Assembly (NCBI GenBank): GCA_024275095.1
Contig: JAJRZV010000064.1
Span: 1 to 36,710 of the forward strand
Source: a bacterium
GTDB taxonomy: Bacteria; JAJRZV01
Length of the DNA stretch: 36,710 nucleotides
Reading direction: 5' to 3'
Shown here: one piece after another, positions 16,792 to 24,242 of the stretch
Numbering within the stretch: the stretch's first letter is position 1
Layout: each line of letters starts with the position of its first letter
Made by a program: the position numbers and the translations under genes
The notes under the pieces: model-generated
Databases searched by the model: none
What the model saw: only the letters and a program-made list of their open reading frames with translations
Told to the model about the DNA's origin: nothing

Positions 16792-17960
16792 ACCTGCTTC
16801 AGGGGGCTTTGCCCCCCTCTTTTCAATCGTCTTACCAGATAGATTGTAATCCCCACGCGAAGGTTGGTAAGTACTGCCAGGAGAAGAAAAATAGCGTATA
16901 TTTCTCCTGCCAGGCACAAAATCATGATGATGAAGATGCGTTCGTCTCTTTTCCCGGGGATATAACGCAGGGGATTTACATCAGTATAAAGGTTACTCTG
17001 GAATGCTGCCGTATACTTTTCAGAAGTGTAACTGACCATTACAGATCCGAACAGGCATAAGCACACAATAATGACTGTACCTACAGAGAGGGGTACAAAC
17101 GGGGTCAGTGCTATGAGGAACGCTGCGTCCACATACCTGTCCATAATAGAGTCAATCCACCCACCAAAGGGGGAAGTAGAAAGGGTTGCGCGGGTCATTT
17201 CTCCGTCCACTCCGTCGAGAACGGAGTTGATTTGGAAGAGGAGCCCTCCGAGGGCGGGGGAGAATGTGGCGACTGCAGCAGCGAAGAGACCGAGAAGAAA
17301 GGAACTGATGGTAATGGCATCCGGTGATACTCGACCGACTAAAAGTCGGGTAATCCTGGTAGATATGGCCCGATTGAGGTGCCGGGATACGAGCCCATCG
17401 CTGTGTTTGCGCCCTGCTTTCCTTACGATAGCCACAGAAGCTGCCATGGCATCTTTTTTCGTTTGAATTCTCATCCAGAAATGTTCCCCCGCCCTTTTCA
17501 GTGGGAGCCCGCTTTCAGACGGTGAAAGAGGGTTGAGGATGAGTTCCTTCCATTGATGTTCATCTATATCTGCAGGAATTACATGCCATATTCCCACAGG
17601 TTCGGTATCCCCGTTGCGCTTGTGAACCATAACGCACGGATTTTCAATAGCAGCTTTCAACAAGTCGGGCTCGTAGACGAGTCGGCCGTCGATGATAAGC
17701 ACCGTTCCTTTTACCTCATTACGAAGTTTCACAGCAGCGGCAACGTTTAAAGGTTGAACCCAGTCTTTTGAAGACGAGAATCCCTTGGGGAAGAAAGAGA
17801 GCTCTCCTATCAGGTAAACACGCCCGACGCTCAGCATCCTGAGGATTTTGAGATGCCTTTCGAGGAGGGTGAGTCCGGCAATTTTAAAATTTCCTGGAGA
17901 GGGCAACCCCCCACTTAATGGAGGAAAGACCACAATGGCTGTGATATCGTCAAAAGTCAT
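16788..17960 (-). CDS. CDP-alcohol phosphatidyltransferase with degenerate nucleotidyltransferase domain (IPCT/DIPPS-like)
   Basis: 390 aa from ATG 17960. The C-terminal half is a membrane CDP-alcohol transferase. Its signature D-x2-D-G-x2-[A/T]-R-x8-G-x3-D-x3-D is complete (D249, D252, G253, R257, G266, D270, D274), with Thr in place of the usual Ala. It is preceded by SDGLVSRHLNRAIS, the join seen in fused inositol-1-P cytidylyltransferase/di-inositol-phosphate-phosphate synthases. The N-terminal half resembles the cytidylyltransferase (FKIAGLTLLERHLKIL, VLIIDG), but the Gly-rich nucleotide loop is replaced by VVFPPLSGGLPSPGN. So CDP-inositol synthesis by this protein is doubtful. Next to ino1 it likely makes di-myo-inositol phosphate or a phosphoinositol lipid. 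An in-frame ATG at 18014 is an alternative start. A TATACT -10-like box lies at 18042-18037. Confidence 0.82.
   Translation of the reverse strand: MTFDDITAIVVFPPLSGGLPSPGNFKIAGLTLLERHLKILRMLSVGRVYLIGELSFFPKGFSSSKDWVQPLNVAAAVKLRNEVKGTVLIIDGRLVYEPDLLKAAIENPCVMVHKRNGDTEPVGIWHVIPADIDEHQWKELILNPLSPSESGLPLKRAGEHFWMRIQTKKDAMAASVAIVRKAGRKHSDGLVSRHLNRAISTRITRLLVGRVSPDAITISSFLLGLFAAAVATFSPALGGLLFQINSVLDGVDGEMTRATLSTSPFGGWIDSIMDRYVDAAFLIALTPFVPLSVGTVIIVCLCLFGSVMVSYTSEKYTAAFQSNLYTDVNPLRYIPGKRDERIFIIMILCLAGEIYAIFLLLAVLTNLRVGITIYLVRRLKRGGQSPLKQV
16802..16823 (+). terminator. intrinsic terminator of ino1, inside the opposing gene
   Basis: GGGGGC (16802-16807), TTT loop, GCCCCC (16811-16816), then CTCTTTT. 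The 6-bp all-G/C stem lies 11 nt after the ino1 stop and within the last codons of the minus-strand CDP-alcohol transferase. No T-run follows on the minus strand, so it should act only on ino1. Confidence 0.7.
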
Positions 17961-18116
17961 TGCTGCCCCGGAACCCGAAGGATGCGACAAACTGGAAAAT
18001 CCAGCCTGCCCCATTGAATTCAACCGTTGCCCATGTAGTATAGAGAAAAGGAATCCTCTATTAAAATTTATCAAAAACGGCTGTTTATTCACAAGAGCAG
18101 TGTGGAAAACCTCGTG

Positions 18117-18146
18117 TTGACATTTATTCTTAACAGATAATAAGAT
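18117..18146 (+). promoter_or_regulatory. promoter for bacteriohemerythrin
   Basis: Perfect -35 TTGACA (18117-18122), 18 bp, TAAGAT (18141-18146). The Shine-Dalgarno AAGGAG (18160-18165) sits 8 nt before the ATG at 18174. The 213-bp divergent gap 17961-18173 also holds the presumed minus-strand promoter of the CDP-alcohol transferase. Confidence 0.5.
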
Positions 18147-18173
18147 TAAAAAACACCTGAAGGAGCACGGAAT

Positions 18174-18602
18174 ATGGCTATCAAATGGACGGAAAATCTT
18201 GCGGTTGGTATTTCTGTAATTGATGCCCAGCACCAGGAGCTTGTTAAGCGTATAGGCGAATTTCAGGAAGCATGCCAGAGACGACAGGGGCCGGAGCACC
18301 TGAAAAAGCTTTATGAATTTCTACGCAATTACGTGGAAGAGCATTTTCAGACAGAAGAAAGGTATATGAAAAAGTACGAATATCCTGCGACCGATGAGCA
18401 TGTTCGTCAACACGATTGGTTTCGCAAAGAGTTTTTTTCATTAAAGGATAAGCTCGAAGATGTTGGAAGTTCATCAGATGATGAGGTGAAATCTCTTGGG
18501 CTTGTCATCAGAACAGCCGCGCTTCTTACTGACTGGTTTATCAATCACATCGCCGGCAGTGATAAAAAAATGGGGCTTTTTCTCCGGGAAAAGGGGTGTT
18601 AA
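18174..18602 (+). CDS. bacteriohemerythrin
   Basis: 142-aa single-domain hemerythrin with a non-heme diiron site that binds O2 reversibly; roles include oxygen storage, delivery or sensing. All seven ligands are visible: H20, H57, E61, H76, H80, H125 and D130, in the H...HxxxE...HxxxH...HxxxxD pattern. The N terminus IKWTENLAVGISVIDAQH is the family opening. No other domain is attached, so it is a soluble carrier rather than a chemoreceptor. The start is fixed by AAGGAG 8 nt upstream and a TTGACA promoter. The HEAT-repeat gene follows 49 nt later with its own -10-like element. Confidence 0.95.
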   Translation: MAIKWTENLAVGISVIDAQHQELVKRIGEFQEACQRRQGPEHLKKLYEFLRNYVEEHFQTEERYMKKYEYPATDEHVRQHDWFRKEFFSLKDKLEDVGSSSDDEVKSLGLVIRTAALLTDWFINHIAGSDKKMGLFLREKGC

Positions 18603-18614
18603 AATTGTTATTTT

Positions 18615-18645
18615 TTGGCGTTTTTAATGCAATGTAAGGTAAAAT
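18615..18645 (+). promoter_or_regulatory. possible promoter for the HEAT-repeat gene
   Basis: TTGGCG (18615-18620), 19 bp, TAAAAT (18640-18645). The -10 ends 6 nt before the GTG start and there is no well-placed Shine-Dalgarno, so the transcript may be leaderless. Confidence 0.3.
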
Positions 18646-18651
18646 GACGGT

Positions 18652-20754
18652 GTGAGCTCGGGCGCGTCGCCTAAAATAATAGACCCTGTTATTGAATCGG
18701 TAGCCAGTAGTTTCTTGCTGTCGTTTATTCAGGCCCTGTTGAAGTCCAGTTACTATGATCCCTCTCATCCTCGGTCTCGAAAGGCTCGTGAAGGTATTTA
18801 TGCCGATTTCCAGCGGTTAATGGAAAAAGCGGATGAACTTACTATTTACCGTCGGTCTCTTCCCACGGGAGATGAAACGATTTTCGTAGAAATCCCCCCT
18901 GCTGATGCCCTTGAAATCAAGCGATTGCTCAGGTCAGAGCAGGCACGCATGTTTGTTCCCAAGTACATCTCACTTTTCGAGCGCAAGAAGCTGGTATCAG
19001 TGTCCCTGAGAAAGGACCTTTCTGAAATAGAGTTTCTTCACTTTGTGGAGATCATGGCAGAGTACAGCGAAGAATTTCGAGATGCCACTTCCGAACAATT
19101 GGCCCGCATGTTTGCAGAAAGAGGAGTGCTTCACGTAACACTCGTGTTTGAAGATGAGGTGGTGGGTGCCCGACGAAAACTTCCGTGGAAGGTTGAACTC
19201 GCTCTGTCGCGTTTGAGAAAGGATTTGAGAGTGCTTCCGTTGTTCAAGGGTAAAACTGAAGAGGAGCTGAAAAATATCAAGCAAATGGTGCTTCAGGACA
19301 TCATTCGCCCCTTTAGAGAAGCTCATTTGATCTCCCGCCTTCTCGGAAATATCGATCTGGCACACAAAGGTGTTGAAACCTTTCTCAGCGAGACGCTCGA
19401 GAAGGATATTATTGAACTTTTACCTTCTGAAGTCATTCCCGAACTGGTGGCTGAACTTGTGGAACTGCTGGATAAGGCTTCGGAACTTATTGAATCTTCA
19501 GAAGAAGCCGCCGTTATTGTGTCAAACGTAAAAAAGTGTTTCCCTCTGATAGTGGGTCGGCTCATAAGGGAACATCCCGAGGCCCATGAGGTATACCAGT
19601 CCTTGCTGGAGAGAGGTCTTATCAGGCGCGAAGATTTGCCTCGCGAAGCGCGCGTGTATCTGGAAGCCAAGGAAATTACAGAGAAACGCTTACAAAATTG
19701 GGAAGAATTTCTTCAGGAAATTGAAACAGCAGACCTTTCCCGTTTCCTTCTGCTGGCCCAGGAAATACTGACCATCTCACAGGAGTTGGAGTCGAGGGGT
19801 AAATATGAAGAGATAGCTCGTCTTGCAGAGGTTCTGCACGATAAGGCAAAACGTCACACGGAAAATCCGGAATTCGCTCATGTGGCCAGAAATGTACTGC
19901 GAGCTTTCGGGCAGCAAAAATCAGTGACAGAGTCGATACTCAAAATCATCCACGAGTTTGAAGAGGGGCGGGTTGAAAGGGAAGCAGCACTCAGCATCAT
20001 CCGAGGGTTTGCTGCTATTGGGGATAAGGCTGTGGAACAACTCATCGATGCTCTTGAGAAAAGTCCTTCGGCAACTGTACGCCGTGCCATCGTGGACGTC
20101 CTTTCTGAAAGAGAAGAATCCCTTCCCCACGTGTTGAAAGCGCTCAAGGAACCCGGCAGGCCGTGGTATCTGAGGCGTAACCTGCTGAACATAGTAGGGA
20201 ATCTTAAAAGTCATGTTGGTGCTGACATCGTTGCTTCCTACCTTCGCGATGAGGAGCACCGGGTACGCGAGGCCGCGCTGGATGCTCTTGCCCGCATGGG
20301 GCATTCGGCGTTGCATGTCCACGTGGCAGGTGCTTTGAAAGACCCTTCCCATCTGGTTCGTTCCAGAGCACTTATGGTTCTTCCATTTCTCAAGACGGTT
20401 ACAGCTGACGTGTACGCACGGGCCATTGATGCTCTCGGCCAGGACGATATTCCCTTGGAGAGCAAAGAAGCAGCATTGCGGACCTTTGAACGATGGGGAA
20501 ACAAGAAATTTCCCGATGGCGAGACTGTCGAGGAAAAGCTCCTGCGCTATCTGGAGCCGGAAAAAAAGGGCGTTCTCGCGAGATTGAAAAAAAGCGGCGG
20601 TCAGGATGCTCTGAAAATGTTGATTATTCAGACTCTGGAAAAGCTGGGAGGACGTCGCACAAAGAAATTTTTGGAGAAATATAAAGGCGCATTTTCACCT
20701 GCCCTGCGTCAGCGAGCAGAAAAAGCACTCCAGAGTCTTTGCCCGTCCGGTTGA
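18652..20754 (+). CDS. HEAT-repeat domain protein
   Basis: 700 aa, soluble, highly helical and charged. The N-terminal 170 residues (FIQALLKSSYYDPSHP, then ERKKLVSVSLRKDLSEIEFLHFVEIMA) resemble the leader region of HEAT-repeat proteins common in deltaproteobacterial-type genomes. The centre is helical with coiled-coil character. From about 440 onward, short HEAT/PBS-like repeats recur (AIGDKAVEQLIDALEK, DEEHRVREAALDALARMG, DPSHLVRSRALMVLPFL). It is probably a scaffold for protein-protein contacts; no catalytic motif is visible and the partner is unknown. GTG at 18652 is the first start in frame. Its last 46 bp overlap, tail to tail, the lipid-kinase gene on the other strand. Confidence 0.8.
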   Translation: MSSGASPKIIDPVIESVASSFLLSFIQALLKSSYYDPSHPRSRKAREGIYADFQRLMEKADELTIYRRSLPTGDETIFVEIPPADALEIKRLLRSEQARMFVPKYISLFERKKLVSVSLRKDLSEIEFLHFVEIMAEYSEEFRDATSEQLARMFAERGVLHVTLVFEDEVVGARRKLPWKVELALSRLRKDLRVLPLFKGKTEEELKNIKQMVLQDIIRPFREAHLISRLLGNIDLAHKGVETFLSETLEKDIIELLPSEVIPELVAELVELLDKASELIESSEEAAVIVSNVKKCFPLIVGRLIREHPEAHEVYQSLLERGLIRREDLPREARVYLEAKEITEKRLQNWEEFLQEIETADLSRFLLLAQEILTISQELESRGKYEEIARLAEVLHDKAKRHTENPEFAHVARNVLRAFGQQKSVTESILKIIHEFEEGRVEREAALSIIRGFAAIGDKAVEQLIDALEKSPSATVRRAIVDVLSEREESLPHVLKALKEPGRPWYLRRNLLNIVGNLKSHVGADIVASYLRDEEHRVREAALDALARMGHSALHVHVAGALKDPSHLVRSRALMVLPFLKTVTADVYARAIDALGQDDIPLESKEAALRTFERWGNKKFPDGETVEEKLLRYLEPEKKGVLARLKKSGGQDALKMLIIQTLEKLGGRRTKKFLEKYKGAFSPALRQRAEKALQSLCPSG

Positions 20755-21734
20755 TTTGTTCGAGGCATCCGCTCGTCGCGGAAGAAAAGCATTCTTACGG
20801 GGCGTCCCGGCGTGATTATCAGATGTGTTCTCTTTGCCCCCACATTAAAAAGTTCGCCGTCGACAGCGTAGCCTTCATTAAACTGGAGATCCAGGAGGTA
20901 CGCTCGCCCGCTGTAACTCTCGTGTGCTTTTTTGCGTCCTGAAAACAGGCTCAACATATTGAAGGCGATGTCTCTGTCTTTCATCGAGTTAATGAGAAGA
21001 TAGAAACAATCGCCGTGTGGAATGCCGTCACATTTGTAAAATGGGGTAAACCAGAGAATCGGGTTGGGCAGTACGCCGGCGAGTACAATCAGTGCTTCTT
21101 TGTACGGATATGTTTCTCCGTTTACGCGAGCCTCTATTTTTATTCGCCTGAGAAAGTCGGGCGGTTCACTCCGGGGTGAAAGCACATAACTCATGAATTC
21201 GGTAATGGCAGAGGAGGTCACACGAATTACAGAAGACATGCCGGATCGCATTTGTTTGTAACGCAGTGTGAGCTTGTATCCCAGTCCGGCGACAAAGATG
21301 AACCCGTGTTTTACTTCTTCCGTGGTTTTATCCGTTACTTTAATGGTTCCTACCTCGCGGATGAGGAATGCTCCCTTTGAAAGTCTCCGGCGCAGCGACC
21401 ACAGAAGCCAGAGAGGCCCTGCATCCATGCCCAGATTTTTGACGGTGACATTGGATGCTCCAAGAGGTAATGGAAATATGACAGGATTGTATTCGTTGTG
21501 AAACTCTTTTCGCATAAAGGTGACAAGGTGGAATATGGTGCCATCTCCTCCACCCGCGAGAATGAGCTCGATCCTTTTTTCCCTGAATTCCCTCACTGCG
21601 GCTTCCATCTCTTCCACGCAGGAGGTTTCTTTTACAAGAGCTCCCATTTTATGGGCACTTTCTATGATGCGCCCGCGTCGCCATCGAGAACGGGCGCCCG
21701 TGGCATTTACATTGATAATAAGCCCTGCTTTCAT
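20709..21734 (-). CDS. diacylglycerol-kinase-family (lipid) kinase
   Basis: About 341 aa with the DAGK catalytic domain shared by bacterial DgkB/YegS-type kinases and sphingosine kinases. The nucleotide-binding GGGDGT is at 61-66. The family P-x-G-[TS]-x-N motif appears as PLGASN, and the C-terminal lobe has YAVDGE. It should phosphorylate a lipid or long-chain alcohol using ATP; the substrate is unknown. ATG at 21734 is preceded in frame by TTG at 21737; a weak GGCGGG lies upstream. The gene is monocistronic, placed between HEAT and the rpmH operon and divergent from the latter, a position often held by dnaA. Confidence 0.85.
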   Translation of the reverse strand: MKAGLIINVNATGARSRWRRGRIIESAHKMGALVKETSCVEEMEAAVREFREKRIELILAGGGDGTIFHLVTFMRKEFHNEYNPVIFPLPLGASNVTVKNLGMDAGPLWLLWSLRRRLSKGAFLIREVGTIKVTDKTTEEVKHGFIFVAGLGYKLTLRYKQMRSGMSSVIRVTSSAITEFMSYVLSPRSEPPDFLRRIKIEARVNGETYPYKEALIVLAGVLPNPILWFTPFYKCDGIPHGDCFYLLINSMKDRDIAFNMLSLFSGRKKAHESYSGRAYLLDLQFNEGYAVDGELFNVGAKRTHLIITPGRPVRMLFFRDERMPRTNQPDGQRLWSAFSAR

Positions 21735-21818
21735 CAATACCCGCCGCTGTATTTCTCTAAACTATAAATGAATATCCCGGTAGCATTCAAATTCTTGACA
21801 GTGCTTTATCTCAAGGGG

Positions 21819-21847
21819 TTGTTGCAATTTAAATGGCCGGATATTAT
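21819..21847 (+). promoter_or_regulatory. promoter of the rpmH operon
   Basis: TTGTTG (21819-21824), 17 bp, TATTAT (21842-21847), about 35 nt before the rpmH start. A perfect TTGACA at 21795-21800 lacks a good -10 partner. TTATCCTCA at 21844-21852 differs from a DnaA box at one position and overlaps the -10. Confidence 0.45.
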
Positions 21848-21888
21848 CCTCACTTTTAATCTTAAATCTCTACACAGAGAGGTGAGCG

Positions 21889-22038
21889 TTGAAGCGGACA
21901 TATCAACCGTCCAATATCAAACGTAAACGCACACACGGGTTTAGAAAGCGCATGAGGACTCGAGGAGGCCGTGAGGTTCTGAGACGCCGGCGGCGGAAGG
22001 GCCGACATCGCCTCACGGTAACCACAGGCGGCAAGTGA
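21889..22038 (+). CDS. rpmH: 50S ribosomal protein L34
   Basis: 49-aa basic protein translated from TTG at 21889: it opens [18 protein letters not shown], continues [13 protein letters not shown] with a long Arg run, and ends GRHRLTV plus a short TTGGK tail. This is the complete L34 signature. GAGAGGTGA just upstream is the Shine-Dalgarno. L34 sits near the exit tunnel of the large subunit. The stop overlaps the rnpA start by 4 bp (GTGA), so the two are translationally coupled. Confidence 0.97.
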   Translation: MKRTYQPSNIKRKRTHGFRKRMRTRGGREVLRRRRRKGRHRLTVTTGGK

Positions 22039-22385
22039 CACGGTATTGTTTGAGACCGCGACATCGCCTGAGGTTGAGAAGGGATTTCGAACGCGTGTTG
22101 AGGCACGGCAGGCGTCTCAGGAGTGACGAGGTGGACGTGGTGTTGATGGAAAACGGACGAGAGTATTTTCGGTTTGCCGTGGTGGTGCCCAGGCGCGTGG
22201 GTAAGGCAGTGCGTCGCAATCGCATGAAGCGGCTTGTGAGGGAGTACTGTCGTTTGCACCAGTATGAATTGAAGGGCGTGGACCTGATTTTCATTGCTCG
22301 GAAAGATTTTTCACACAAAAAATATGCCGGTATAGAGGAGATGTTAAACGGGCTGTTGAGGAGAATTCTGCAAGAGAAAAAATGA
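22035..22385 (+). CDS. rnpA: ribonuclease P protein component
   Basis: 116-aa basic protein that binds the RNase P RNA and helps recognise the 5' leader of pre-tRNA. It has the family helix [11 protein letters not shown] (about 60-70), the N-terminal [17 protein letters not shown], and DLIFIARKD. The GTG start at 22035 overlaps the rpmH stop; the stop overlaps the yidD start by 4 bp. The catalytic RNA gene rnpB is not in the window. Confidence 0.96.
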   Translation: MTRYCLRPRHRLRLRRDFERVLRHGRRLRSDEVDVVLMENGREYFRFAVVVPRRVGKAVRRNRMKRLVREYCRLHQYELKGVDLIFIARKDFSHKKYAGIEEMLNGLLRRILQEKK

Positions 22386-22600
22386 ATTTCCGCGCGCGTG
22401 ATATAGTGACGTTTTTTATAGGTCTTTATCGGAGGTTTATCTCTCCGTTTTTGCCGCGTAGCTGTCGCTACTGGCCTCCATGTTCACTTTATATGCAGGA
22501 AGCTGTAAAGAAATACGGGGTGTTTCGGGGGCTGCTGAAGGGGTCGTTAAGGATATTGAGGTGCAACCCTCTTTTTCCCGGTGGATACGACCCACCCTGA
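22382..22600 (+). CDS. yidD: membrane protein insertion efficiency factor YidD
   Basis: 72-aa small membrane-associated protein with the invariant pattern IGLYRRFISPFLPRSCRYWPPCSLY, then A-V-x-K-Y-G and a tail CNPLFPGGYDP-P. The two Cys pairs of the family are present. It acts near YidC in membrane-protein insertion. Start overlaps the rnpA stop (ATGA); yidC follows 10 nt later with GGGAGG. Confidence 0.96.
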   Translation: MNFRARDIVTFFIGLYRRFISPFLPRSCRYWPPCSLYMQEAVKKYGVFRGLLKGSLRILRCNPLFPGGYDPP

Positions 22601-22610
22601 GGGAGGATGA

Positions 22611-24242
22611 ATGGAATCCGAAAAGCGTGCATTGTTAGCCATTGCTCTTGCGTTTATCTTTCTCATGGCATACCAGTACTTGCTTTCCCGGTACTACAGA
22701 AAGGGTGAAACCCCACCGTCTCCCCCTCCAGCCGCAGAAAGTAAGAAAGAACCTTCTGCAATACCAGAACCGGTTAAGCCTTCGACCCCACCCGCAATTT
22801 CACCCTCACGTGCCGCCGTGACGGAAAGAAGGGAGGGGCCTGTTGTACGTTTGAAAACCCCTCTTTACCAGGCACTTGTTGATGTGACCACCGGGGGACT
22901 CAGATCTTTCCGCCTTCAGCATTATCTGACAGAGCTTCCCCCTGATGGAGTGCCGGTGGAACTGATAGATGAAAACGTTGATCCGCTCCCACTGAGTGTG
23001 TTTCTTCTGGAAAAGCAAAAGGTGCTGATGCCGGAGTCGTTCAACATTTCCCGGCTTCGCAAGGCAGGTAGAGATGAAGAATGGCCTTCCTCATTTACCG
23101 CGTGGGCACGGGCAGGTGAATTTATCCTTCTTGAGACGTGGACGCTCAGGCAAGGCACCTACGTAGTAGACCTTACCACCACAATAATCAACATATCCAA
23201 CCGTACTCGCAACGTGGCTCTCGAGGTTTTTCTTTCGCGGAGCCTGCGGGGACGAAAATCCTACCACGAATTCAAAGGACTTATGGCTCTGGAAAGGAAA
23301 AAATTAATCAAGGTAAAGCTGAAAAAACTCGGTGAGGTTCAGAGCTTTGGTGAAGGCCTTCAATGGATAGGTTTTTCTGACAAGTATTTTCTCATTGCAC
23401 TGATACCTCAGGAAGCTCACGGGCTCGCTGCTAAGGCGAAGGCAACTGAGGGTATCGGCCAGGCGTTCGTTTATTATCCGGAAAGTGTGTTGCCCCCCGG
23501 GGGAAAGGTGTCTTTTACAACCTCAGCGTATCTGGGGCCAAAAAAAGAAGAGGACCTGAAAGCAGCGGGTGGCGGCCTGATCGAGTCACTTGAGCTGGGC
23601 ATTCTTACAGGTCCCATGTTGAAGTTGCTCAAGTTGTTTTACCGCTTCACGGGTAATTACGGGCTGGCTATTATCATTCTTTCCCTCCTTGTGAAAATTG
23701 CTTTCTGGCCTCTCAGCCACATCAGTTATCGCAGTATGAAAAAAATGAAAGAAATTCAGCCGGTGCTCGAAGAGCTCAAAAAGAAATACGGGGATGACAA
23801 GGAAAAACTCGCCATGGAAACGATGGAAATTTACCGGCGTTACAAAGTGAATCCCTTTTCAGGATGCCTTCCGCTGATTATCCAGCTTCCTGTTTTTATT
23901 GCTCTGTATCGGGCGCTTCTCAATGCTATTGAACTGAGGCATGCTCCTTTTGTTTTGTGGATAAAAGATCTTTCTTCCCCTGATCTTCTGTTTACCCTCA
24001 ATCTTCACGTTTTTGTTCTGCCCGTCCGACTCCTGCCCATACTCATGGGCGTTACCATGTACGCACAGCAAAGGCTTACGCCCACAGGTGGACAGGATCC
24101 ATTGCAGTCCAGAATCATGAATTACATGTCACTCATATTTACGGTGCTTTTCTGGAATTTTCCTTCAGGATTGATGATTTACTGGGTTCTACAGAACGTG
24201 CTCAGCTTGTTGCAGCAATTATATGTGATGCGATCTTCATGA
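22611..24242 (+). CDS. yidC: membrane protein insertase YidC
   Basis: 543 aa, the Gram-negative form: N-terminal signal anchor (about 6-24), a Pro-rich linker, a periplasmic beta-sandwich domain to about 330, then the five-helix insertase core. The core shows NYGLAIIILSLLVK, the coiled loop MKKMKEIQPVLEELKKKYGDD, VNPFSGCLPLIIQLPVF, ELRHAPFVLWIKDLSSPD, ILMGVTMYAQQ and FPSGLMIYW, all close to the E. coli pattern. It inserts and folds inner-membrane proteins alone or with SecYEG. Its stop overlaps the next start by 4 bp. Confidence 0.97.
   Translation: MESEKRALLAIALAFIFLMAYQYLLSRYYRKGETPPSPPPAAESKKEPSAIPEPVKPSTPPAISPSRAAVTERREGPVVRLKTPLYQALVDVTTGGLRSFRLQHYLTELPPDGVPVELIDENVDPLPLSVFLLEKQKVLMPESFNISRLRKAGRDEEWPSSFTAWARAGEFILLETWTLRQGTYVVDLTTTIINISNRTRNVALEVFLSRSLRGRKSYHEFKGLMALERKKLIKVKLKKLGEVQSFGEGLQWIGFSDKYFLIALIPQEAHGLAAKAKATEGIGQAFVYYPESVLPPGGKVSFTTSAYLGPKKEEDLKAAGGGLIESLELGILTGPMLKLLKLFYRFTGNYGLAIIILSLLVKIAFWPLSHISYRSMKKMKEIQPVLEELKKKYGDDKEKLAMETMEIYRRYKVNPFSGCLPLIIQLPVFIALYRALLNAIELRHAPFVLWIKDLSSPDLLFTLNLHVFVLPVRLLPILMGVTMYAQQRLTPTGGQDPLQSRIMNYMSLIFTVLFWNFPSGLMIYWVLQNVLSLLQQLYVMRSS

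Noticed and set aside
17961-18299. N-terminal extension of the CDP-alcohol transferase to 18299
   Set aside because: It would run into the bacteriohemerythrin promoter and gene; the sequence has no domain and the family start fits 17960.
18573-18618. Terminator after bacteriohemerythrin
   Set aside because: A stem from CTTTTTC with GAAAAGG can be drawn, but it lies inside the coding end and the T-run is more than 20 bases further on.
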